From: an uncultured Mollicutes bacterium
GTDB lineage: Bacteria > Bacillota_I > Bacilli_A > Acholeplasmatales > JAEDCM01
Reading direction: 5' to 3'
NCBI GenBank assembly: GCA_947166335.1
Contig: CAMVDS010000015.1
Location: 1 to 24,786, forward strand
DNA: 24,786 nt
Position numbers and translations under genes: made by a program. The notes under the pieces are model-generated. The model was not told the origin of the DNA. It was given only the letters and a program-made list of their open reading frames with translations, and made no database searches. Positions 5,966-12,602 of this stretch are shown in pieces; the first letter of the stretch is position 1, and each line of letters opens with the position of its first letter.

Positions 5966-7367
5966 ATTCTTTACCATTAAAGCAATAAGTACAAATCTTA
6001 CATTCATCAATACCAATAGATTCAATTAAATCATCGATTCTATTGTATCTAAGTGTTGTGAAGTTTAATTGTTTTCTTATTTCTTCAACCATTTCATTAT
6101 ATTTAACGCTATCTGGATCTAAATATTCTTTAACTACTTCTAAAGAATCAGTTCCTTCTTTTTTCGCAATAACTCTTCTACCAATTAAATCCATATCAGA
6201 AGTTGATCTTGAGAAGTTTAAATATTTACAAGCATATAGAATAGGTGGACATGCGCTTCTAACATGCACTTCTTTAGCACCTGCACTATATAAATATTCT
6301 GTAGTTTCTCTCATTTGAGTTCCTCTAACAATTGAATCATCAATTAATAGAATAGATTTTCCTTCAATGATTTGACGGATTGGGATTAATTTCATCTTAG
6401 CGATTAAGTTTCTCTTTTCTTGGATAGTAGGCATAAAGCTTCTTGGCCAAGTTGGAGTATATTTTACAAATGGTCTAGCATATGGAATATGTGATTCATT
6501 AGAGTAACCAATAGCATGACCTATACCTGAATCAGGAACACCTGCGACAATATCAGGTTTAACATTATCACGCATAGCTATATGTTTACCACAGTTGTAT
6601 CTTACTTTTTCAACTGCTTGACCTTCATATTTACTTGATGGATATCCATAATATACCCATAAGAATGAGCAAATTCTAAGTTTATCTCCTGGGGCTGCAA
6701 GCATCTTAGCACCATCAGGTGTAATAATATCTATTTCACCAGGTCCTAGTTCCTTTAAGTCACTATAACCTAGATTTAAATATGAGAATTCTTCAAAAGC
6801 AACACAACAAGCGTCTTCTTTCTTTCCTACTACTAGTGGTGTTCTACCAAATCTGTCACGAGCAGCATAAATTCCTTTTTCGTTCATTAAAAGCATTGTG
6901 ATAGAACCCTCTATTACTTTTTGAGCATAACGAATACCTTCAATAAGGTTTTCTTTTTGGTTTATTAGTGCTGCGACTAATTCTGTAGGGTTAATTCCAC
7001 TGCTAGTCTCTAAGAAATGTGAATGATTCTTAATGAAGATTTTATCAACAATCTTATCAATATTATTTATTTTTCCAACTGTAGTAATCGCAAAAGTACC
7101 ATGATGACTTCTTACGATTAAAGGTTGTGGTTCAGTATCAGAAATACATCCAATACCAAAGTTACCTTTCATTGTATTTACTTCTTTTTCAAATTTTGTT
7201 CTAAATGGTGAGTTTTCGATGTTATGGATTTGTCTATTGAATCCTGTTTCAGGACTATATACAGCCATACCACCACGTTTAGTTCCTAAATGTGAGTGGT
7301 AATCTGTTCCAAAAAATAAATCAAACATACAATCTGATTTTGATGCTACGCCAAAAAATCCGCCCAT
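5964..7367 (-). CDS. purF: PurF-like amidophosphoribosyltransferase paralogue with a degenerate glutaminase site
   Basis: PurF makes 5-phosphoribosylamine from PRPP and glutamine, the first step of purine synthesis. The 467-residue product has both PurF domains: an Ntn-type glutaminase domain (1-225) and a phosphoribosyltransferase domain (250-420) with an intact PRPP loop, I-L-L-I-D-D-S-I-V-R-G-T at 339-350. The glutaminase domain begins M-G-G-F-F-G-V where active enzymes have C-G-x-F-G-I, so the nucleophilic cysteine is glycine. The arginine of the R-Y-S/P-T motif is absent (G-I-G-C-I-S-D at 71-77), and the oxyanion-hole N-G pair is V-G (97-98). The cysteines matching the Bacillus PurF 4Fe-4S ligands are kept: C233, C380, and the C456/C459/C462 cluster. 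The ATG follows AGGAGG by seven bases, so an upstream missed cysteine is unlikely. It probably lacks glutaminase activity; ammonia-dependent or regulatory function is inference. Confidence 0.85.
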   Translation of the reverse strand: MGGFFGVASKSDCMFDLFFGTDYHSHLGTKRGGMAVYSPETGFNRQIHNIENSPFRTKFEKEVNTMKGNFGIGCISDTEPQPLIVRSHHGTFAITTVGKINNIDKIVDKIFIKNHSHFLETSSGINPTELVAALINQKENLIEGIRYAQKVIEGSITMLLMNEKGIYAARDRFGRTPLVVGKKEDACCVAFEEFSYLNLGYSDLKELGPGEIDIITPDGAKMLAAPGDKLRICSFLWVYYGYPSSKYEGQAVEKVRYNCGKHIAMRDNVKPDIVAGVPDSGIGHAIGYSNESHIPYARPFVKYTPTWPRSFMPTIQEKRNLIAKMKLIPIRQIIEGKSILLIDDSIVRGTQMRETTEYLYSAGAKEVHVRSACPPILYACKYLNFSRSTSDMDLIGRRVIAKKEGTDSLEVVKEYLDPDSVKYNEMVEEIRKQLNFTTLRYNRIDDLIESIGIDECKICTYCFNGKE

Positions 7368-7384
7368 AAATTAATCCTCCTAAA

Positions 7385-7415
7385 AGTTCAAAAAGCACAG
7401 ATTGGTGTGCTTTTT
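7385..7415 (-). terminator. Intercistronic hairpin between pgi and the purF-like gene
   Basis: Perfect 10-bp repeat AAAAAGCACA / TGTGCTTTTT (7390-7399 with 7406-7415), loop of six bases. The T run on the minus strand is only five long before GAAC, so it may be a weak terminator or attenuator. I see no separate promoter for the purF-like gene in the remaining spacer, so read-through is likely. Confidence 0.6.
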
Positions 7416-7425
7416 ATTAATTTAA

Positions 7426-8748
7426 CTATTTTAACTTCTTATCAATTTCTTTTCTTAATTCTTCGTATCCAGGTTTACCTAGTAAAGCGAACATATTCTT
7501 CTTATATGCTTCTACACCAGGTTGGTTAAATGGATTTACATCAATTAAGTATGCGCTAATTCCACATGACTTGAAGAAGAAATATGAAATGTATCCAAAT
7601 TGATATCCTGATAATTCAGGAACGTTAATAGCGATGTTTGGAACTCCACCATCAACGTGAGCTAATACTGTAGCCATATATGCATTATGATTTACATAGC
7701 TAATAGTCTTACCAGCTAAGTAATTTAATCCATCTAGGTTAGCATCATCAGCTTCAATTGTAATATCCTTTAAAGGAGTTTCTAGGTTAAGTACTGTTTC
7801 AAATAGTATTCTTTCACCTTCTTGGATATATTGTCCAAGTGAGTGAAGATCTGTAGAGAATGAAGCACTTGTAGGTAGAATACCCTTGTTATCTTTACCT
7901 TCAGATTCTCCAAATAATTGTTTCCACCATTCAGCGAAATAGAAGAATGCTGGTTCATAGTTAACAAGCATTTCTACTTTATAACCCTTCTTGTATAATA
8001 AATATCTTGATAGAGCATATCTAACAGCATCATTATCTTTAGAGAAATTCTTTAAATCATTATATGCATCATTAGCACCCTTCATTAATTCATCAATTGA
8101 AATACCTGCACAAGCAATTGGAAGTAATCCTACAGCTGTAGTTACAGAGAATCTACCACCGATATCATCAGGTACTACGAATGTTTCATAACCTTTTTCA
8201 GTAGCAAGCTTCTTTAAAGCTCCTCTTGCTTTATCTGTAGTAGCAAAGATTCTATCTTTAGCACCTTCACCATATCTTTCTTCACAAATCTTCTTGAAGA
8301 TTCTAAATGCGATAGCTGGTTCTGTAGTTGTTCCACTCTTAGATATTACATTAATTGAGAAATCTTTATCTTTGATATATTCAATTAAATCATAAGTGTA
8401 CTTACTTGAAATATTGTTTCCACAGAATACGATTTCTAGATCATCTTTACCAAATGCTTTTTCTAACATAGAAATAGCAGCTCTTGCTCCAAGATATGAT
8501 CCACCAATACCAATAACAATTAAAACTTGTGATTGTTTTCTAATTTTTTCTGCAGCTTTTTTAATTCTTTCGAATTCTTCCTTATCATAATTAAGTGGCC
8601 AATCTAACCATCCCAAGAAATCATTACCTGCACCACTCTTAGACATTAATGTGTTAAAAGCAGCTTCAGCATGATTTAACTCAGCGTTAAATTCTTTTTC
8701 ACTTACAAAGTTAGAAATGTTTTTTAAATCTAAAGTCATCTTTTTCAT
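7426..8748 (-). CDS. pgi: Glucose-6-phosphate isomerase
   Basis: This 440-residue glycolytic enzyme interconverts glucose-6-phosphate and fructose-6-phosphate. It has the sugar-isomerase domains with I-G-I-G-G-S-Y-L-G at 79-87, S-K-S-G-T-T-T-E at 136-143 (phosphate loop), signature G-G-R-F-S-V-T at 197-203, and G-E-S-E-G-K-D at 280-286 holding the catalytic glutamate. The base H302 lies in the following S-T-D-L-H-S segment, and K416/K417 sit in the late G-V-E-A-Y-K-K motif. The length is that of the shorter Bacillota-type enzyme. AAGGAG precedes the start, and the gene begins 12 bases after the Nfu gene stop, so it is third in a yutD-nfu-pgi transcript. Confidence 0.97.
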   Translation of the reverse strand: MKKMTLDLKNISNFVSEKEFNAELNHAEAAFNTLMSKSGAGNDFLGWLDWPLNYDKEEFERIKKAAEKIRKQSQVLIVIGIGGSYLGARAAISMLEKAFGKDDLEIVFCGNNISSKYTYDLIEYIKDKDFSINVISKSGTTTEPAIAFRIFKKICEERYGEGAKDRIFATTDKARGALKKLATEKGYETFVVPDDIGGRFSVTTAVGLLPIACAGISIDELMKGANDAYNDLKNFSKDNDAVRYALSRYLLYKKGYKVEMLVNYEPAFFYFAEWWKQLFGESEGKDNKGILPTSASFSTDLHSLGQYIQEGERILFETVLNLETPLKDITIEADDANLDGLNYLAGKTISYVNHNAYMATVLAHVDGGVPNIAINVPELSGYQFGYISYFFFKSCGISAYLIDVNPFNQPGVEAYKKNMFALLGKPGYEELRKEIDKKLK

Positions 8749-8760
8749 TTTTATTTCTCC

Positions 8761-9012
8761 TTATTTTTCTATATTTTCTAAAGTCTCTGCGACATTACGA
8801 ACTTCAATTACGCCTGGAACTTCTTCTAATAATAAAGCTTCAAGCCCGTCTTTAAGTGTGGCATCTTGCATAGCACATCCTGCGCATGCTCCAACTAATT
8901 TAACATATACAATACCATCTTCAAATCTTACAAATTCTAAGTCTCCACCATCGCTATTTAAGTATGGTCTAATTCTGTTTATAACATCAATTACTTGTTC
9001 TTCAGTATTCAT
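8761..9012 (-). CDS. Nfu-type Fe-S carrier (NifU C-terminal domain)
   Basis: An 83-residue stand-alone NifU C-terminal domain, like YutI of Bacillus. The domain shows R-P-Y-L-N-S-D-G-G-D at 15-24 and the cluster-binding C-A-G-C at 43-46. Nfu proteins accept a 4Fe-4S cluster from the SUF scaffold and hand it to apo-proteins in the cytosol. The SUF operon is elsewhere in this window (14904-19489), so this is the probable delivery partner; that link is inference. The gene begins three bases after yutD and is followed closely by pgi. Ribosome binding site AAGGAAT, ATG at 9010-9012. Confidence 0.93.
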   Translation of the reverse strand: MNTEEQVIDVINRIRPYLNSDGGDLEFVRFEDGIVYVKLVGACAGCAMQDATLKDGLEALLLEEVPGVIEVRNVAETLENIEK

Positions 9013-9015
9013 AAT

Positions 9016-9291
9016 TTATTCCTTACCTTTCTTTAAGCGCTGTAATATGTAATATGGACATCCATATGCACAAGATTCCGATAAATAATCAGGAATGAAT
9101 CTTACATCATTTTCCTTATCATTTGCGCTAAAGCCTTTTATTCTTAATATTCCAGATGATACATCACCTACTAAAACCTCAAATCTATCAAAGCATTCTT
9201 CAATATAACGTTCTTCAAACTTCGCAATATCAAAAGCATCTTTAACATTTTTAATGATTTCATAGGTTCCAAATTTAGTTTCTACTACCAT
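9016..9291 (-). CDS. yutD: YutD family protein (DUF1027)
   Basis: This 91-residue protein matches Bacillus YutD. It has an opening F-G-T-Y-E-I strand, an F-E-E-R-Y helix, the V-G-D-V-S-S-G-I-L-R-I-K-G-F core and the closing C-A-Y-G-C-P-Y-Y-I-L-Q-R segment, which matches C-N-F-G-C-A-Y-F-V-L of YutD. The two cysteines four residues apart are conserved in that comparison. The function is not established. In Bacillus, yutD also lies near the nfu-type yutI, so the pair is a conserved neighbourhood. The start at 9289-9291 follows GGTGATTTGT; the longer frame to 9303 begins inside the ribosome binding region. First gene of the yutD-nfu-pgi unit. Confidence 0.85.
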   Translation of the reverse strand: MVVETKFGTYEIIKNVKDAFDIAKFEERYIEECFDRFEVLVGDVSSGILRIKGFSANDKENDVRFIPDYLSESCAYGCPYYILQRLKKGKE

Positions 9292-9309
9292 ACAAATCAC
9301 CACGCCCTT

Positions 9310-9338
9310 ATTTTATCACAAAATATATTTTGTGTATA
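9310..9338 (-). promoter_or_regulatory. Promoter of yutD-nfu-pgi with an 18-bp palindrome in the spacer
   Basis: Minus-strand extended -10 TGA-TAAAAT (9310-9318), spacer 17 bases, -35 TATACA (9333-9338, four of six consensus bases). A perfect 18-bp palindrome CACAAAATATATTTTGTG (9317-9334) fills the spacer, touching both promoter elements, so a bound dimeric repressor would block it. Confidence 0.62.
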
Positions 9339-9365
9339 TAATTATAAAAAGTAAAACGTTTTTAT

Positions 9366-9398
9366 GAAAATAACAAAAAGCATATCATTAGATATGCT
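9366..9398 (-). terminator. Terminator of the ispDF operon
   Basis: Perfect 8-bp stem AGCATATC / GATATGCT (9379-9386 with 9391-9398) with a four-base loop, followed on the minus strand by TTTTGTTATTTT. It begins directly after the ispDF stop at 9399-9401. Confidence 0.88.
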
Positions 9399-10445
9399 CT
9401 ATTTGTATAAAAGAATTGTTGAATCACTTGCAATGGCTAGTTCTTCACCAACTAATCCTAGTTTTTCATATGTTGTTGCTTTAACACTGATTAAGGATAC
9501 ATCTATATTTAATAGTTTTGCTAGTGATTTTCTAATATCTAAAATAAATGGCGCCATTTTAGGCTTTTCAGCATAAATCATACAATCTAAATTATTAATT
9601 TTAAAGCCTAAATCCTCCATCATTTTTAAGACATCTTTTAGAATAATTTTAGAATCAATATTTAATGTTTTACTATCTGTATCAGGGAAGAATTTACCTA
9701 AATCGCCTAGCGCTAGAGCTCCAAGTATTGCTTCACTTATAGAGTGTAATAAGCAATCTCCATCTGAATGCCCTAGTAAGCCCTTATTAAATGGTAGAGT
9801 AATACCTCCAAGTACTAAAGGCCTATTTTCAACTAGTTTATGAATATCAAATGAATGCCCAATTTTGTATACGGTAGGAAGATCTTCTTTTGTTGTTATT
9901 TTGATATTATCATATGAACCTTCTATTAGTGTAGGTAAAACATCAAAATATTTTAATACTACAGCTACATCATCTGTAAAATCAAATCTTTTTTCTTTAT
10001 ATGCTAGTTCATAGGCATCTTTTAACAGTTTTGTCTTTCCACCTTGTGGTGTTTGACATACTATAAGTTCATCTCTATTTAATGTTTCTATTCCTCTTCT
10101 AATTGTGTTAGTTTCTTTAACTCCTACATAAAATAAATCATAAGTATAACATTTATCTATTGTTTCTTTTTTAATATTATATCTAGCACAATCATGTATT
10201 AAAATATAATCTTCTTCTACTTTTTGTAAAGCATTATAAACGCTTAAAAATCTCGTCTCTCCGGCATTTACTTGAATTACTCCTTTAGGAAATATATCAT
10301 TTGAAACAAAATATATTTTATAACCTTTAAATGCATCAAGTGCATATTCATATATAGGCTTTTCATCAATTTTGTATAATAATTTATTATATCCTAAATT
10401 AAGTCTTTCACCTTTTCCTCCAGCAAGTATAATTACTGCTTTCAT
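9399..10445 (-). CDS. ispDF: Bifunctional IspD-IspF enzyme of the MEP isoprenoid pathway
   Basis: One 348-residue protein carries two non-consecutive enzymes of the methylerythritol phosphate pathway. Residues 1-192 are IspD (MEP cytidylyltransferase): the CTP loop L-A-G-G-K-G-E-R-L at 7-15, K21, H-D-C-A-R at 84-88, Q-T-P-Q at 131-134 and D-N-I-K-I-T-T at 179-185. Residues 195-348 are IspF (MEcPP synthase): G-H-S-F-D-I-H at 196-202 with zinc ligands D200 and H202, G-H-S-D-G-D at 225-230, H234, F-F-P-D-T-D at 252-257 and K-A-T-T-Y-E-K-L-G at 322-330. The IspD half is somewhat shorter than stand-alone IspD (about 230 residues). The ATG overlaps the upstream cyclo-ligase stop in an ATGA, so the two are translationally coupled. 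Confidence 0.95.
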   Translation of the reverse strand: MKAVIILAGGKGERLNLGYNKLLYKIDEKPIYEYALDAFKGYKIYFVSNDIFPKGVIQVNAGETRFLSVYNALQKVEEDYILIHDCARYNIKKETIDKCYTYDLFYVGVKETNTIRRGIETLNRDELIVCQTPQGGKTKLLKDAYELAYKEKRFDFTDDVAVVLKYFDVLPTLIEGSYDNIKITTKEDLPTVYKIGHSFDIHKLVENRPLVLGGITLPFNKGLLGHSDGDCLLHSISEAILGALALGDLGKFFPDTDSKTLNIDSKIILKDVLKMMEDLGFKINNLDCMIYAEKPKMAPFILDIRKSLAKLLNIDVSLISVKATTYEKLGLVGEELAIASDSTILLYK

Positions 10446-10939
10446 CTTTTCTCCCCCTTAATAATGTAATTTAATCTTACATCAGTAGGTTTAGCATCTA
10501 TTTTATCTATTTCTTGAAAATCATAAGCTACTCCAACAGTAATTCCTTTATAGTCTTTTAGATATCTATCATAATATCCTTTACCATATCCGACTCTATT
10601 ATTATTTTTATCAAAATATAATAATGGGACAATTATTAAATCAATGTCATTCTTATCAACTTCTACTCCATTAGGTTCAAGTACATTAAATGAACCATAA
10701 TCAAAACTATCTGGATAAAAGAATTTAATATAATCTCCTATTACTTTTGGGTAACATATATTCTTATTATTTAAAACAACATTTATTTCATTTCTAATAG
10801 GCATGTATAATCCAACAGTTAAATCTTCATTATAAAAGCTTAAACTTTTAATTTTATTTATTACATCATTTGAATAGGCTATAACATCATCATTAGATAG
10901 TTCTAACCTTTTATTAATCATATAACTTCTATCTAACAT
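10442..10939 (-). CDS. 5-formyltetrahydrofolate cyclo-ligase
   Basis: This enzyme (MTHFS, also called YgfA or Fau) converts 5-formyl-THF to 5,10-methenyl-THF with ATP in one-carbon metabolism. The 165-residue product carries the family signature V-G-Y-G-K-G-Y-Y-D-R-Y-L at 116-127 with the preceding I-I-V-P-L-L-Y-F-D at 102-110. Start choice is uncertain. The ATG at 10937-10939 keeps an N-terminal arginine that aligns with the conserved L-R of the Bacillus homologue, but has no clear ribosome binding site and overlaps the upstream GGDEF gene by 11 bases. The ATG at 10919-10921 is a weaker alternative, and the open frame reaches to 10984. Low or coupled translation from the upstream gene would fit. 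Stop is TGA in an ATGA overlap with ispDF. Confidence 0.87.
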   Translation of the reverse strand: MLDRSYMINKRLELSNDDVIAYSNDVINKIKSLSFYNEDLTVGLYMPIRNEINVVLNNKNICYPKVIGDYIKFFYPDSFDYGSFNVLEPNGVEVDKNDIDLIIVPLLYFDKNNNRVGYGKGYYDRYLKDYKGITVGVAYDFQEIDKIDAKPTDVRLNYIIKGEKR

Positions 10940-12506
10940 CTTTATAATAACAGCAACATCTGCTGTATCCTTCTGTTGAAGCAACTTTTAAAGCACGCTT
11001 TGCACAACTAATTAGAGTTTCTGCATTATCGCTATCACTATATGATTCAGCAATACCTGCAGCAGCTTTTATTTCTATTGATTCACTGCCATAATTATAT
11101 TTTAGATTAAGTGGATATGCCTCTACCTTAAATGCCTTATCAAGTACTTGCATCTTTCTTGGATCAGTAACAGTAAGTATAAAATCTCTACCTGTTACTC
11201 TATAAATGTTTGAACTTTCAGTTCTAATGTTGTATAACATTTTTTTGATGTATTCACCAAGAACCATATTACCTACACTTCTACCATATTTTTCATTTAT
11301 TTCTGGTAGATTTACTATTCTAATTGCTAGAAGTTCAAATGTTCTTTTGTTCTTATATAAGTTATCTACATCTACCTTTAATTCTTTATCTGATAAACAA
11401 TTATCAACTTCTGCGATACCTATTTTTTCATATTCATTAGATTTTACTATTTCAACAAATCCTAAGATAATTGATGATGATTTATCATCAAATAATCTTT
11501 TTCCTCTCTCATTAATCCATATAGTTTTATTATCTGTTGTTAATCTATATTTAATATCATAGAATGGCTTATTATAGGTTAATTCAGCGATTTTTTTGTT
11601 GTAGTTAAATGCATCATCATCAGTCATTAAGTTTCTAAAATCATCTAAGCCTATAGTATTTCCTTTAAGTCCTAATTCATTTTTATAATTATCATTTAAC
11701 CAAATATATCTTTCAGTTATATCTATAAAAAACATTAGTTCATGTGTTAACTCTAGAGCACCAATAAATTTATAACGAATACCTTCAAGTTCATCACGCT
11801 TTTCATTTAATTCTTTTTCTGCTTTAAGTAATACTTCATCACTCTTCTTTTCTCCAATCCACATTCTTCCTTTGTATTTAGAGAAAACATAAACAGGACG
11901 TTCCATTACATTTAAAACTATTTTTTCATTCTTATAATTAGTTAAAATGATTTCTCGTTTTTCTTCTTTTCCTTCTGTGGCTGTAGCTTTATAAGTTCTA
12001 TAAAATTCTTTTAATTCTTTATTGTTCATATCAACATTATTGAACTTTAAGAATCTAACACATTTATCAAATACATCGAAGAATTTCTTTCCAATAACTT
12101 CTTCATATTTTAAGCCTAGTTCATCAAGCATTCCACTTGATATTTCTTTAATTCTATCTTTCTTATTTAAAATTACATAAATATTGAATCTTGTGGATTT
12201 GATTGTATCAATAAGCATGTTGTAGTGGTTATTTTTAAGCATAGATGAAATAAAGCCTACATAAATAATAATACCAAAAGCAAAATATAGGACAATTGAT
12301 AAACCAAAGGCAATATTGCCAAACAATTTACGTTCGCCTAAAAACTCTGTAGCAATGCATCCTAATATCCATATAAATAAATTGACGCATGAAACAGCAA
12401 GTGTGTGATATTTTATTTTCTTTTCTGTAATACAGTTATTAATTACCATTAAGACGATTAATAAACTAATTATGGCACTACAAATCATCATATACAATAG
12501 ATACAT
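10929..12506 (-). CDS. Membrane PAS-PAS-GGDEF protein with a degenerate GGDEF motif
   Basis: The 525-residue product has three predicted membrane helices (about 2-24, 35-54, 65-87), then two PAS-like segments (about 103-220 and 252-355) joined by a charged coiled coil (225-245), and a C-terminal GGDEF-type fold (about 362-522). The diguanylate cyclase signature G-G-D-E-F is replaced by T-G-R-D-F (438-442), although the flanking fold is recognisable (I-N-E-K-Y-G-R-S-V-G-N near 403-413, I-Y-R-V before the motif). It is therefore unlikely to make cyclic-di-GMP and may bind a nucleotide or act as a sensor scaffold; that is inference. The start at 12504-12506 follows GAGGTGG. It heads an operon with the cyclo-ligase gene and ispDF. 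Confidence 0.8.
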   Translation of the reverse strand: MYLLYMMICSAIISLLIVLMVINNCITEKKIKYHTLAVSCVNLFIWILGCIATEFLGERKLFGNIAFGLSIVLYFAFGIIIYVGFISSMLKNNHYNMLIDTIKSTRFNIYVILNKKDRIKEISSGMLDELGLKYEEVIGKKFFDVFDKCVRFLKFNNVDMNNKELKEFYRTYKATATEGKEEKREIILTNYKNEKIVLNVMERPVYVFSKYKGRMWIGEKKSDEVLLKAEKELNEKRDELEGIRYKFIGALELTHELMFFIDITERYIWLNDNYKNELGLKGNTIGLDDFRNLMTDDDAFNYNKKIAELTYNKPFYDIKYRLTTDNKTIWINERGKRLFDDKSSSIILGFVEIVKSNEYEKIGIAEVDNCLSDKELKVDVDNLYKNKRTFELLAIRIVNLPEINEKYGRSVGNMVLGEYIKKMLYNIRTESSNIYRVTGRDFILTVTDPRKMQVLDKAFKVEAYPLNLKYNYGSESIEIKAAAGIAESYSDSDNAETLISCAKRALKVASTEGYSRCCCYYKDVR

Positions 12507-12524
12507 ATAACCCACCTCAAATTA

Positions 12525-12533
12525 ATTATATCA
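12525..12533 (-). promoter_or_regulatory. Extended -10 promoter of the GGDEF-cyclo-ligase-ispDF operon
   Basis: TGA-TATAAT on the minus strand, 19 bases before the start codon. No good -35 hexamer is visible 17 bases upstream, consistent with an extended -10 element. Confidence 0.55.
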
Positions 12534-12562
12534 AATAATTTAATAATATAAAATGATATTAT

Positions 12563-12597
12563 TAAAAAAAATACCCTTATCAATTGATAAAGGTATT
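12563..12597 (-). terminator. Terminator of the glutamine synthetase gene
   Basis: A 14-bp stem-type inverted repeat centred on TTATCAATTGATAA, with outer AATACC / GGTATT arms (12570-12597) and one U-G pair, is followed on the minus strand by eight Ts. It lies just after the glnN stop. Confidence 0.85.
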
Positions 12598-12602
12598 AGT
12601 TT

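Noticed and set aside
7782..7967. Minus-strand 61-codon frame inside pgi
   Set aside because: It lies in another frame of an intact glucose-6-phosphate isomerase gene and has no sign of its own expression.
8717..9052. Plus-strand 111-codon frame opposite the Nfu gene
   Set aside because: It is the antisense shadow of pgi, nfu and yutD; the minus-strand proteins match known families along their full length.
10308..10322. A near copy of the yutD-promoter palindrome inside ispDF (ACAAAATATATTTT)
   Set aside because: It lies within a coding region, is only half the palindrome and is likely chance in AT-rich sequence.
11206..11562. Plus-strand 118-codon frame opposite the GGDEF gene
   Set aside because: Antisense shadow in AT-rich DNA; no start signals and no recognisable domain.
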